NCBI GenBank assembly: GCA_023254365.1
Contig: JALRLQ010000020.1
Span: 1-23,757, forward strand
DNA from: Candidatus Poseidonia sp.
Lineage (GTDB): Archaea > Thermoplasmatota > Poseidoniia > Poseidoniales > Poseidoniaceae
Direction of reading: 5' to 3'
Length of the DNA: 23,757 nucleotides
A program made the position numbers and the translations under genes. The stretch's first letter is position 1. Each line of letters starts with the position of its first letter. Below, one piece after another: positions 14,579 to 22,464 of the stretch. The notes under the pieces were generated by a model. It was given only the letters and a program-made list of their open reading frames with translations. It did not search any database and was not told the origin of the DNA.

Positions 14579-16483
14579 ATGCAGATGACCTACAGAGAAC
14601 TGAAAGACGAGATTGCCAAGATCATCCCCCGTTCCATCGAGTACGAAATTGATCTTGAGGCGGGCAACATCGCCATCATTACCAGCGAAATGAAGCCCTT
14701 TACGGGCCCCGACGGTTTGATTGGCAAAATAGCCAAACGCATCAAGCGAAAGATTGTGCTTCGCTCCCCACTTGATTCAATCATGGACATGAACGATGCC
14801 AAAGACAAGATTCACGACATCGTTCCAGCAGAGGCAGAAATTACTGAACTCTACTTTGATCCCTGCTACCGAGAGGTAACCATCCAGTGCAAGCAGCCTG
14901 GGACAGCGATTGGTCGCAAAGGCGAGAACAATTTCAGAATTCGCGACGAAACCGGATGGTCGGTCAAAGTTGAGCGGACCCCTCCACTGTTCTCAAAAAC
15001 CGTTCATGACATTCGCATGTACCGCCAAACCAACGGCGAAGAACGACGAAAGTTGCTGAAGGATTTCGGTCTCAACATCCACCGCCCAACTCGGCCTGGT
15101 GGAACATGGGCCCGCGTGACGGCTCTCGGTTCCTACCGTGAAGTGGGTCGTGCATGTCATTATGTGACGACGAACGAATCAAGAATCATGATCGATGTCG
15201 GCGTCAACATTGCATCAGATACCGACCCGATGCCGTTTTTCAACGCCCCAGAGGCCCTTCCTCTCGAAAAACTGGATGCCGTCGTGCTGACCCACTCCCA
15301 CCTTGACCACGCAGGTATGCTTCCTGTGCTCTTCAAGTACGGCTACCGTGGACCAGTGTACTGCACCCCACCCACCCGGGATTTGATGCTGCTGCTCCAG
15401 ACCGACTACCTCAAGGTCGGTGGTGCTGAAGGCAAGCGTGCACCCTACGACATGGAAGACATCCGCATGTGCATGAAGCACGTGGTTGACGTCGATTGGG
15501 ATTCAACCACCGACATCGCCCCCGATGTCAAGCTCACGTTTTCCAACGCAGGGCACATCTTGGGTTCCTCTGCCGTGCATCTGAACATCGCAGACGGCAA
15601 GCATAACATCGTGTTCAGCGGCGACCAAAAATACGAGAAATCGTGGTTGTTTGACGCCGCCAACACCCGCTTCCCTCGCGTTGAAACCCTCGTGATTGAA
15701 TCAACATACGGTGCTTCAGGAGACTACCAACCCTCCAGACAGGAAGCCAATCAAGAGCTTCAGGACATCGTTTCACGCACCCTTTTGCGCGGTGGAAAGA
15801 TGATTTGTCCTGTGTTTGCCGTCGGGCGAAGTCAAGAAGTGATGATCGCCATCGATGAACTGTTCCGTTCAGGCACCGTGAAGCCGGTGCCGGTTTGGTT
15901 GGACGGTATGATCCAGGAAGCAACAGCGATTCATGCATCCCACCCAAATTACCTCACCAAGGCACTGAGCAAATCCTTGCTCAAGGACGACGGTGAGAAT
16001 CCGTTCACGAGTGAATGGTTCCGCCCCGTCAAGGGTCGAGAACTTCGAGAGAGCATCATCATGGACAACTCTCCATGCATCGTTTTGGCCACCTCTGGTA
16101 TGCTGAACGGTGGGCCGGTCATGGAGTACTTCAAGAACTGGGCCCACGAAGACCGGAACTCACTTTGTTTTGTGGGCTACCAAGCCGAAGGTACCTTGGG
16201 TCGCCGGTTGCAAAAGGGCTTTGGTGAGGTTCCGATGCTCATCAACGGGAAGACCGAGATTGTGAAAATCGGGTGTGAAATGGTCACCATCGACGGTTTT
16301 TCAGGTCACTCCGACCGCCGGCAGTTGCTTGATTTCGTTGACCGCATCAACCCGCCACCAAAGAACATCATCTGCCACCACGGTGATTACCAAAAGTGCA
16401 ACGAACTCGGTCTCACCCTACGTGAGCGATACAACTGTCTGACGTTTGCGCCAAGCAACCTCGAAACGGTTCGTTTGTTCTGA
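14579..16483 (+). CDS. aCPSF1 (FttA), KH-domain beta-CASP ribonuclease and transcription termination factor
   Basis: The 634-residue product is the archaeal CPSF73-like protein that cleaves nascent RNA and drives transcription termination. The N-terminal region (1-150) carries two KH-like domains, with GRKGENNFRIR near 112-122 as the GxxG loop. A metallo-beta-lactamase domain (about 175-380) has HSHLDH (239-244), GHILGS (His326) and FSGD (Asp349). The beta-CASP insert (about 380-570) includes PVFAVGRSQE. The domain closes with DGFSGHSDRRQ (His577) and the histidine of CHHGD near 600. All zinc ligands look intact. I favour the ATG at 14579 because AAGGTGA sits 5 bases upstream. A GTG at 14570 would add three residues. 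The gene abuts the convergent small membrane protein at TGATCA. Confidence 0.96.
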   Translation: MQMTYRELKDEIAKIIPRSIEYEIDLEAGNIAIITSEMKPFTGPDGLIGKIAKRIKRKIVLRSPLDSIMDMNDAKDKIHDIVPAEAEITELYFDPCYREVTIQCKQPGTAIGRKGENNFRIRDETGWSVKVERTPPLFSKTVHDIRMYRQTNGEERRKLLKDFGLNIHRPTRPGGTWARVTALGSYREVGRACHYVTTNESRIMIDVGVNIASDTDPMPFFNAPEALPLEKLDAVVLTHSHLDHAGMLPVLFKYGYRGPVYCTPPTRDLMLLLQTDYLKVGGAEGKRAPYDMEDIRMCMKHVVDVDWDSTTDIAPDVKLTFSNAGHILGSSAVHLNIADGKHNIVFSGDQKYEKSWLFDAANTRFPRVETLVIESTYGASGDYQPSRQEANQELQDIVSRTLLRGGKMICPVFAVGRSQEVMIAIDELFRSGTVKPVPVWLDGMIQEATAIHASHPNYLTKALSKSLLKDDGENPFTSEWFRPVKGRELRESIIMDNSPCIVLATSGMLNGGPVMEYFKNWAHEDRNSLCFVGYQAEGTLGRRLQKGFGEVPMLINGKTEIVKIGCEMVTIDGFSGHSDRRQLLDFVDRINPPPKNIICHHGDYQKCNELGLTLRERYNCLTFAPSNLETVRLF

Positions 16484-16768
16484 TCACAACGGTCGGTCAA
16501 GGCCGATGCTCAGCGGGTCGGGTAAGGATTCTCCTGCGTAAGGCGTTTCACTGCTTCCACCATCGTTCACAGGAACGAGAGATGCTTCAATTTTTGAACC
16601 GATTTGTTGGGACGGTTTCATGAGCATGACAAGGCCAATTCCAGTTGCAAACAAGCCTCCAAGGGCTAAAGTTAGCGTAAACTCACTTGAGGTGAATCCT
16701 GCGAAAAGAACGATGAGCAACCCGAGGACAAGGCTGGTGAGCATCACCGGTCGAGTGCCACCTGCCAT
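16484..16768 (-). CDS. Small two-helix membrane protein, unknown
   Basis: The 94-residue product has two predicted transmembrane helices, at about residues 8-26 (VMLTSLVLGLLIVLFAGF) and 31-54 (TLTLALGGLFATGIGLVMLM). A roughly 40-residue polar C-terminal tail ending in DPLSIGLDRPL follows. No family is recognised. The ATG at 16766-16768 is the first reasonable start. The longer open frame upstream has an unlikely composition and runs over the divergent gene. The stop codon abuts the aCPSF1 stop. The short size and lack of homology keep confidence moderate. Confidence 0.6.
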   Translation of the reverse strand: MAGGTRPVMLTSLVLGLLIVLFAGFTSSEFTLTLALGGLFATGIGLVMLMKPSQQIGSKIEASLVPVNDGGSSETPYAGESLPDPLSIGLDRPL

Positions 16769-16858
16769 GCAAGGCTTAGGACCACGGTGTTCATGAACCC
16801 GTTGTGTGTGTGTTTGTTCATGCAAGCAGCACGTGGACCAGCATGCCCAGGATGGTTG

Positions 16859-17461
16859 ATGACCGCTGTGGCGCCTTGGGGCGAAAATGCTGAAGATGCT
16901 TTCGACCAAGGATTGGTTGAATTGGGGTTGGGCGATGTACGCCTTATCCAAGCACAGGGTGCGATGCTGCCCCTTGGCTTTGGTGTGACGCCACCGCGCC
17001 CCCTCCCGATGGGGTCCTTGGTGGAGTGCCACTTGGCGACCGCCTATGCCTGGAACGGTTCCTCTGCATCAGCAGGTGTGGCTTGGGCGTCGTGTGTGAC
17101 GCCTGAAGGGGATGAGTGCGCTGTGGTTGCCACCATCACCACCGACCGTGACTACGAGGAAACGGTGTTGCTGCTTCGTCGAAACTTGCAACGGCGCCTC
17201 GCGAGTCGAGATTTGGAAGTGATTGAATTTGATGTCGCCGTTGACGAAGTCACCGCTGGTCCCGATCACCACGGCGTGGCTGTGGCGGCGCTTATCCTGC
17301 CCGATTCGTTGTCGCTTGGTGCACGAACCAAGACAGGTCCAGTCCGAGGCGCACTGACGCGAACGGCAGAGGAACCCAAGAAGCGGGTCGATACCAAGGC
17401 GCCTGCTGCACCCGCTCGACGGCCTGGCCAGCCTCAAAACAAACATGATTTCAGCCTCTGA
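16859..17461 (+). CDS. Pyruvoyl-dependent arginine decarboxylase-like protein lacking the processing serines
   Basis: The 200-residue product resembles the PvlArgDC family in order of elements. There is an N-terminal strand with ENAEDAFDQGLVELGLGDVR (9-28), then the segment QAQGAMLPLGF where the family has a Ser-Ser pair before LPP. Next are a GSLVECHLATAYAWNGSSAS segment (52-71), an AGVAWASC strand, and DHHGVAVAALILPD near 136-149. In true PvlArgDC the second serine becomes the pyruvoyl cofactor after self-cleavage. Here residues 33-35 are Gln-Gly-Ala, so the normal cofactor cannot form. The C-terminal 50 residues are basic, Pro/Ala-rich and probably disordered. The ATG at 16859 is preceded by an AGGATGG site. 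Earlier starts at 16787, 16793 and 16820 would add an unlikely Cys-rich stretch. The zinc-ribbon gene follows 9 bases later. Confidence 0.55.
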   Translation: MTAVAPWGENAEDAFDQGLVELGLGDVRLIQAQGAMLPLGFGVTPPRPLPMGSLVECHLATAYAWNGSSASAGVAWASCVTPEGDECAVVATITTDRDYEETVLLLRRNLQRRLASRDLEVIEFDVAVDEVTAGPDHHGVAVAALILPDSLSLGARTKTGPVRGALTRTAEEPKKRVDTKAPAAPARRPGQPQNKHDFSL

Positions 17462-17470
17462 GGGTGCTTC

Positions 17471-17908
17471 ATGAGCGAGGCAAGCTGGTTGGTCTTGCGT
17501 TGTTCTGGCTGTCAGCAATGCTCCGGCCATCGTCACCAGAAAGGTCGCTGTCCCCACTGTGGTCAAGCGTTGGGGCGAGAAAGTGAGTTGGTCAAGACCG
17601 TGCTGAACGCCAATGATTTGCACATGGAAGTGGCCTTGGCCAACACGCCCGAGTCGTTGAGGGAGGACCTTCGTGCACGCATGACGGAAGGCGGCCTCCA
17701 AACGAACCAAAGCCCTCCTTCACGGTCAACCCTCTTGCAAAAACTTCGTTCTGCAGCCGATGAAGACGGTGCCATCTCAGCGCACGCCGTTCAACGTGTT
17801 TTGCGCGAATTGAGTATCGAAGAACACGTGGATTCCGTCATGGAACACGCCGAGGTCGAAGGCTTGGTCATTCGGGCTGGCCATGGGCGGTGGAGTTTTC
17901 TTGAGTGA
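17471..17908 (+). CDS. Zinc-ribbon protein with helical/winged-helix-like C-terminus
   Basis: The 145-residue product opens with a zinc ribbon: Cys11-x2-Cys14 and Cys27-x2-Cys30, with additional Cys17, His20 and His22 between. After a linker, residues 85-145 form helices and an end (EGLVIRAGHGRWSFLE) reminiscent of a winged-helix wing. It may bind nucleic acid, but I recognise no named family with certainty. The ATG is preceded by GAGGGTG, which begins at the stop codon of the decarboxylase-like gene, so the two are likely coupled. tRNA-Pro starts 33 bases after the stop. Confidence 0.75.
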   Translation: MSEASWLVLRCSGCQQCSGHRHQKGRCPHCGQALGRESELVKTVLNANDLHMEVALANTPESLREDLRARMTEGGLQTNQSPPSRSTLLQKLRSAADEDGAISAHAVQRVLRELSIEEHVDSVMEHAEVEGLVIRAGHGRWSFLE

Positions 17909-17941
17909 AGTTCATAGGTGAGACCTCGTGGCAAAGGCCAA

Positions 17942-18019
17942 GGGCGTATGGGTTAGTTTGGCCTATACTCGGGCGTTTGGGACGCTTGGACCCAAGTTCA
18001 AATCTTGGTACGCCCACCA
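17942..18019 (+). tRNA. tRNA-Pro (anticodon UGG), with encoded CCA
   Basis: The cloverleaf can be folded by eye. The acceptor gggcgta pairs with tacgccc (7 bp) and the D-arm has a 3-bp stem. The anticodon arm gggcg-tttggga-cgctt has anticodon TGG at 17978-17980. The variable loop has 4 bases, the T-arm ccaag-ttcaaat-cttgg is perfect, and the discriminator is A at 18016. The trinucleotide CCA follows at 18017-18019, so the 3' end is encoded. The size to the discriminator is 75 bases, and no intron is seen in the anticodon loop. The tRNA may be transcribed together with the zinc-ribbon gene just upstream. Its 3' part overlaps the end of the parvulin gene on the other strand. Confidence 0.95.
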
Positions 18020-18351
18020 TTGTCATCCGGTAGCGTGACGCTGTGCACCCAAATCAGATGGTAGCCAAATTGGGTTTTGAAAAATGCGGATGGCGGTGTT
18101 TCGAGGTCGGCGACCCACACAGCGTCTTCAAAATCCTGTGACATCTGACCTTCAACAAATTCGCCGAGGTCGCCCCCTTTACTCCCGCTAGGGCAATTTG
18201 AGAACTTCTTTGCACATTTCTTGAACACCTTGAACGGCTTTTTCGAGGCTTGAATCTCTTCGAGAATGGTTTTCGCATCCGGTTTCGTTGCGACGAGGAT
18301 GTGACGAACATGCGCCTTCCTTGGCTTTCGTCTTCGGTCATGTCTTCGCAT
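17998..18351 (-). CDS. Parvulin-type peptidyl-prolyl cis-trans isomerase
   Basis: The 117-residue single-domain PpiC/parvulin (Rotamase) catalyses proline isomerisation in protein folding. It shows the family pattern: KAHVRHILVATK (residues 12-23), a helix ILEEIQASKKPFKVFKKCAKKFSNCPS, the GSKGGDLGEFVEGQM block (56-70), FEDAVW, and FKTQFGYHLIWVHSV at the end. It has no signal peptide, so it is cytosolic. A highly basic N-terminus (MRRHDRRRKPRK) is unusual and might bind nucleic acid or ribosomes. The ATG overlaps the end of the glycosyltransferase gene by 14 bases. The last seven codons, including the stop, are read antisense through the 3' end of tRNA-Pro. Confidence 0.92.
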   Translation of the reverse strand: MRRHDRRRKPRKAHVRHILVATKPDAKTILEEIQASKKPFKVFKKCAKKFSNCPSGSKGGDLGEFVEGQMSQDFEDAVWVADLETPPSAFFKTQFGYHLIWVHSVTLPDDNGGRTKI

Positions 18352-19279
18352 TCAACCTCAACTCCATCCGTGTACGCACGGCCAATCGGTCAAAAAGGTG
18401 CGCCATGCTCCAACACACCAAGGCCAACAGCAGCATGGGAATGCCTCGGGAGCCGAGTTCGGCTTCGAGATCGTTCGTGAACATCGGCAAAAGTGCTGAC
18501 CAACCGAGGAGGTAGGCGAACAAGGCGAACAGCGTGTGGGGCAAGAGGTTGGGTGGTTTCAGCCATGCCAGGTTTCGACGATGATGCTCACGTGCCATCA
18601 TCCACCCCACCGAGACAAAGAAACGTCCACGTTTAATTCCGCTTGTTTCACTTCTATAGATTGATTGCACCGGTTTTTCCTCAATTCGCCAACCGGCTTT
18701 TGACAGATTGATGAGCCAAAAATTGGGGTAGCCATACCCTTTCCAAGAGCGCTTCCAGGGCCAATGGTTGAGCACTTCGGAAGACGTCGCCGTGTACCCG
18801 CATTGAGGGTCTTGGATGCGTTGTCCAGAGGCGAGTGTGGTGAAGAAGGCCAACAAAGACGAGGCCAACTGGCGAACGACGGGCATCCGATTGTATCCCT
18901 CTGGGTGGGATTTCCGGTTGCCTTTGACATGGTCAGCTCGACCGGCAAGAATCGGTTCGATCAGGTTCTCCATATCGTTCGGATTCATTTGACCGTCGCC
19001 AGCCATCACCACGCTCACAAAGGGTTGCCTGAGGTGTCCAAGCAGGTACTGGTGGCCTGCGTCAATAGCGGCACCAACGCCCTCGCCAGGTCCGCTGAGA
19101 ACGATGACTTCACACGGTGCATCTGCGTTTCTTGCCACCGATGCGGTGTCGTCGGTCGAACGGTCGTCAACGACAACCGCCAAATCGACATCTTTTGGGA
19201 GGTGAAGCAACACATCACCAATGTGGAGCGCTTCGTTCTTGGCGGGGATCACCACGCCAACGCTCCATTTCTGGTCCAT
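18338..19279 (-). CDS. Family 2 glycosyltransferase (dolichol-phosphate mannosyltransferase-like) with C-terminal membrane helices
   Basis: The 313-residue product has a GT-A fold: VGVVIPAKNE (7-16), VVVDDRSTDDT (35-45) for nucleotide binding, and VMAGDGQMNP (91-100) carrying the metal-binding acidic residue. RIQDPQCGYTA lies near 175, and GIKRGRFF lies in the acceptor region. Two hydrophobic segments near 260-281 and 287-303 anchor the C-terminus in the membrane. Such enzymes load sugars onto polyprenyl phosphates or transfer them to surface glycans. The exact donor and acceptor are unknown. The ATG at 19279 is the natural start. The downstream parvulin overlaps by 14 bases. The divergent neighbour is a second, degenerate GT2-like gene, which suggests a linked role in cell-surface glycosylation (inference). 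Confidence 0.9.
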   Translation of the reverse strand: MDQKWSVGVVIPAKNEALHIGDVLLHLPKDVDLAVVVDDRSTDDTASVARNADAPCEVIVLSGPGEGVGAAIDAGHQYLLGHLRQPFVSVVMAGDGQMNPNDMENLIEPILAGRADHVKGNRKSHPEGYNRMPVVRQLASSLLAFFTTLASGQRIQDPQCGYTATSSEVLNHWPWKRSWKGYGYPNFWLINLSKAGWRIEEKPVQSIYRSETSGIKRGRFFVSVGWMMAREHHRRNLAWLKPPNLLPHTLFALFAYLLGWSALLPMFTNDLEAELGSRGIPMLLLALVCWSMAHLFDRLAVRTRMELRLNAKT

Positions 19280-19374
19280 GGTTCGCCGAACGGTTCCGCC
19301 AAAATCAACCTATGCGTGAACCACCGTCTTGGTTCCAATTTGGGAATAGGATTGATAGTCTCGTTCGTGAGGGC

Positions 19375-20214
19375 ATGGCCGTGAGTGAAGGTCTTCAGCG
19401 CATTGTGCTGGTAGGGCGCAACATCGAATTGAGGATTGTGTCCATCATCGTGCGAAGTCGAGAAGTCGCCTCAGAGGTGATGCTGTTTGACACAGGCTCC
19501 AACGACGAAACCGTTGAACTCGCTCAGGAAGTCGGATGCAAGGTGGTGCACTTTCGCCAAGCGGTTTCGCTGCAGAGCTTGTGCAGTGCTTTGGACGAAG
19601 AAGGAGCCAACGGGGGAAGGACACTCTTTCTCCCCATCACGGCTGCATGGAAATTATCGGAACTCCCCCTCAGCGTCAACCGTGCTCGAGAAGAATGGGA
19701 TGTTCACTATGTCTTCCACCATGACGGCATCAAACAAGAGGACGTAGATGGCATGGTGTTTTCGGACACCAGCGTTGGCCATCTCATCGTTAGCGAATCA
19801 GGTTGTCGTGCCATGCTTGACTTGAATGAAACATCAACACCTGCTTCGCTTGACCAGGGTCTTCGGGTGCGTCTGGTCAAAGCCGACAAACCCATTCAAC
19901 TTCCTCAGCGACAATCGCTGGCGACGGCTTCCCGTTTTGCACAACTGTTCTATTGGATGCTCGAATCAAAGCATCCACTCCTGTTGTTTGGGATTCCTGG
20001 TGTCGTGCTGTTTGTTTTGGGCTACCGGCTCTCTGGTGACCTTGCGACCATGTTTACCGAATTGAACTCCACGTCAATCGGCGTGACCTTGGTCACCATT
20101 GCCATGACGCTGGTCGGTCTGTTTGCGATGATGGTGGCCTTAATTTTGTACATCATGGGGAAGCAGGTTGCTCGTGTGCAGAACCAATACAACTGGCCGA
20201 AAGGCAACCTCTGA
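19375..20214 (+). CDS. Degenerate GT2-like membrane protein
   Basis: The 279-residue product retains one GT-A-like motif (LFDTGSNDETVELAQEVGCK, near 40-60, similar to the DDGSxDxT block) but lacks an acidic DxD motif where the metal site should be. That stretch reads RTLFLPITAAW. The catalytic region is also shorter than in active GT2 enzymes. The C-terminus has two transmembrane helices (HPLLLFGIPGVVLFVLG and VTIAMTLVGLFAMMVALILYIM), the arrangement seen in archaeal GT2 proteins. It is likely a non-catalytic partner or a diverged enzyme. Starts at 19312, 19375 and GTG 19381 are all possible. The GAGG at 19369-19372 is 8 bases from 19381 and only two from 19375. The stop codon overlaps the ribosome-binding site of the HAD gene. 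Confidence 0.7.
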   Translation: MAVSEGLQRIVLVGRNIELRIVSIIVRSREVASEVMLFDTGSNDETVELAQEVGCKVVHFRQAVSLQSLCSALDEEGANGGRTLFLPITAAWKLSELPLSVNRAREEWDVHYVFHHDGIKQEDVDGMVFSDTSVGHLIVSESGCRAMLDLNETSTPASLDQGLRVRLVKADKPIQLPQRQSLATASRFAQLFYWMLESKHPLLLFGIPGVVLFVLGYRLSGDLATMFTELNSTSIGVTLVTIAMTLVGLFAMMVALILYIMGKQVARVQNQYNWPKGNL

Positions 20215-20223
20215 GGTGGCGGT

Positions 20224-20985
20224 GTGGGCGAGTATCTGGTATGTTTGGACATGGACCGTGTCCTTGTGGACCATCTCTCCACCTGGCAGTATGTCTACGA
20301 CAAACTTGGTATTTCCAATGATGAATCCTTTGAACTCTACAATCAAGGTCTGTTGGATGAATGGGCTTGGATAAAACTTGACCTTGCACTCATCAAGTCC
20401 TCTTCCGACCAGCCCATCAGCGACGAACGTTTGCGGGGATTGATGGAGGGCATGCCGATGATGAAGGGTTGGAAGACACTCATCGGCCATTTGCTTGACC
20501 TCGGCGTTCATGTGGCTATCGTCAGCGGTGGATTGCAAAAGACAGCGAGGGACATCGCCGCATGCTTTCCATCCAACCAAACGTGGAGACGCCGATGGGG
20601 AGGCATTGATCGGCACACAGCACGAGAACAAATCGGGGGCAAGGACACAAAGCTCCACGTGTTTACCAACGGCTGGCTGAGGGACCAACCCCTCGGCGAT
20701 GGTGAACATGGCATCGGAGATTTTGGTCGATACCAAGTCCAAATGGACGGGAAGGGTGCCATCGTCAACATGCTTCAGCGGCGACTCGGTGTTGAGAAAG
20801 CACAGACGGCATCTGTTGGCGATTCAATGGGCGATGTGGGCATGTTCCAACAAAGCGCATGTGCAGTGTTGTTCAACCCATGGGACGACCGCCCACGACC
20901 CTACGCTACCCACGTTATCGAAGAGCGAGACCTTGGGCTTGTGTTGGAGCATATTTGCGATACATTCGAACTCCCAAAACCTTGA
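20224..20985 (+). CDS. HAD-family phosphatase (phosphoserine phosphatase-like)
   Basis: The 253-residue product has the haloacid dehalogenase signature motifs. Motif I is LDMDRVLVD (residues 8-16), with the nucleophile and acid aspartates. Motif II is VAIVSGG (about 97-103). The conserved lysine of motif III lies in the MDGKGAIV region near 177-184. Motif IV is VGDSMGDVGMF near 198-208. The cap insertion lies between motifs I and II, as in subfamily I enzymes. It hydrolyses some small phosphorylated compound, and the substrate cannot be deduced. The GTG start is supported by GAGGTGG a few bases upstream, which contains the end of the GT2-like stop codon, so translation is probably coupled to that gene. 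Confidence 0.85.
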   Translation: MGEYLVCLDMDRVLVDHLSTWQYVYDKLGISNDESFELYNQGLLDEWAWIKLDLALIKSSSDQPISDERLRGLMEGMPMMKGWKTLIGHLLDLGVHVAIVSGGLQKTARDIAACFPSNQTWRRRWGGIDRHTAREQIGGKDTKLHVFTNGWLRDQPLGDGEHGIGDFGRYQVQMDGKGAIVNMLQRRLGVEKAQTASVGDSMGDVGMFQQSACAVLFNPWDDRPRPYATHVIEERDLGLVLEHICDTFELPKP

Positions 20986-21010
20986 TGTTCGAGTCAGTCA
21001 ACCACGACGC

Positions 21011-21118
21011 ATGGTGGTTGATGATTTTCTGACGTCGATTTGCACGCACTGTGGCTTTTTGTTGGGGGCCTTTGTCCCCGGAATGCCTTGTCCGCAATGC
21101 GGTGAGTTGCTGCTCTAA
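21011..21118 (+). CDS. Tiny 35-residue zinc-ribbon protein
   Basis: The reading from the ATG at 21011 gives 35 residues with CTHC near residues 11-14 and CPQC near 28-31, spaced by 13 residues, a compact four-cysteine zinc ribbon. It lies 25 bases after the HAD gene on the same strand and ends two bases into the stop of the convergent AsnRS gene (shared CTAA). No clear ribosome-binding site is present. Four well-placed cysteines in so short a frame argue that it is real, but the small size keeps the call cautious. Confidence 0.5.
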   Translation: MVVDDFLTSICTHCGFLLGAFVPGMPCPQCGELLL

Positions 21119-22464
21119 GGCGTGACTCGGCGAGATGTCCGTGGAAACGGGATGACCTCGCGGATGTGGGTGGCTCCTGCAAGCCAACTCACCACTCGGT
21201 CAACCCCGAGGCCGAACCCACCATGTGGGACGCCACCGTAGGATCGCACATCGATGTAGAATTGGTAAGGTTCACGAGGTGTTCCCTCTTCGTCAATTCT
21301 CTGGAGAATTTCCTCCTCCGACCATGTGCGCTCGCCACCACCAATGATTTCGCCGTACCCTTCGGGGGCCAGCAAATCATGGCAAAGAACGTATTTTTCA
21401 TCTTCAGGGTCAACCCGGTGGTAGAAGGGCTTCGCCACCTTCGGGTAGTGTGTCAGGAAATGAGGGACGTCAAAATCTTGCGTCAACACCTTTTCTTTTG
21501 AGTAATCCAAATCTTGGCCCCATTCAACTTGAACACCCTTGCCCTGCAGGATCTCAATGGCCTCGTCATACCGCATACGCGGATACGGGTTGTCGGCGTA
21601 ACGCTCAAGGAGATTCATGTCCCGCTCGAGGTAAGTAAGTTCTTCTTCACGTTCATCCAACAGGGTTCGTGCGATATGGCGAACCACACCCTCGCCGTGA
21701 GCCATGATGTCGTTGTTGGTCGCCCAGGCCATCTCCATTTCAGCGTGCCAGAATTCGGTCAAGTGGCGGCGCGTGCGCGATTTTTCGGCCCTGAAAGAAG
21801 GGGCGATGGTGTAGAGCCGCTCAAGTGCAGGCATGGCGGCTTCGGCGTAGAGCTGCCAAGATTGCGTGAGGTAGGCTTGCTTCCCAAAATAGGGTACTTC
21901 GAACAAGGTTGAACCCCCTTCAACCGCCCCTGCGACGAAGTTCGGGGCTTGGTATTCGAGGAAATCATGATTCCTGAAGTAGTTGTGAATGGCGCCAAAC
22001 GCTGAACTGCGGAGTTTGAGCATCGTGGTTGCTCGTGTGGTTCGCAGGTAGAGATGGCGATGGTTCAGGGTGTGTTCGGTTCCACCGTACGTGAGTTCTC
22101 CGTCTTCGTCCTCCACCAACATATCCGCTTCCGTGATCGGAAACGGTCGCTCGGAGTTGACCGCTCCAACGAGTTCAACGCCGGTGATGCTCAATTCATG
22201 CCCGCCATCAGCACGGTCGTCAACTCGCACCTCTCCGGTGAGCACGGCGCTTGTTTCGATGATCATGCTGCACAGCACGTCAAAGGCTTCATCGCCAAGA
22301 ACGTCCCGCTTTCCGACGCATTGCAGGGTGCCAGTGGAATCTCGGAGCACGACGAACCAAATGTTGTTGTTGCCTCGTGCACGCTTCACCCAACCTTTGA
22401 GTTCAACCGATTGACCGTCATGTTGACCTTGACGCACATCGCCTATCCACGTGGTCTTGACCAT
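21115..22464 (-). CDS. asnS: Asparaginyl-tRNA synthetase
   Basis: This class IIb aminoacyl-tRNA synthetase has 449 residues from the ATG at 22464. An N-terminal OB-fold anticodon-binding domain (about 1-110) has VELKGWVKRARGNNNIWFVVLRD-like sequence. The catalytic core carries motif 1 (FGAIHNYFRNHDFLEYQAP), motif 2 (FRAEKSRTRRHLTEFWHAE), and motif 3 (GVPHGGFGLGVDRVVSWLAG) followed by IREVIPFPRT. The HLTEFWHAEMEMAW run and the ending RDVIPFPRT-like sequence distinguish it from AspRS, which has HLxEF-xxDxEMAF. GGTGA lies 4 bases before the chosen ATG. An ATG 24 bases earlier is a weaker alternative. It is divergent from arcC with only 38 bases between them. Confidence 0.95.
   Translation of the reverse strand: MVKTTWIGDVRQGQHDGQSVELKGWVKRARGNNNIWFVVLRDSTGTLQCVGKRDVLGDEAFDVLCSMIIETSAVLTGEVRVDDRADGGHELSITGVELVGAVNSERPFPITEADMLVEDEDGELTYGGTEHTLNHRHLYLRTTRATTMLKLRSSAFGAIHNYFRNHDFLEYQAPNFVAGAVEGGSTLFEVPYFGKQAYLTQSWQLYAEAAMPALERLYTIAPSFRAEKSRTRRHLTEFWHAEMEMAWATNNDIMAHGEGVVRHIARTLLDEREEELTYLERDMNLLERYADNPYPRMRYDEAIEILQGKGVQVEWGQDLDYSKEKVLTQDFDVPHFLTHYPKVAKPFYHRVDPEDEKYVLCHDLLAPEGYGEIIGGGERTWSEEEILQRIDEEGTPREPYQFYIDVRSYGGVPHGGFGLGVDRVVSWLAGATHIREVIPFPRTSRRVTP

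Noticed and set aside
16859..17461. Pseudogene call for the decarboxylase-like gene
   Set aside because: The frame is intact, has a ribosome-binding site and is coupled to the next gene. Loss of the serine alone does not make it a pseudogene.
18764..19384. 206-residue plus-strand open frame
   Set aside because: It is antisense to the well-supported GT2 glycosyltransferase.
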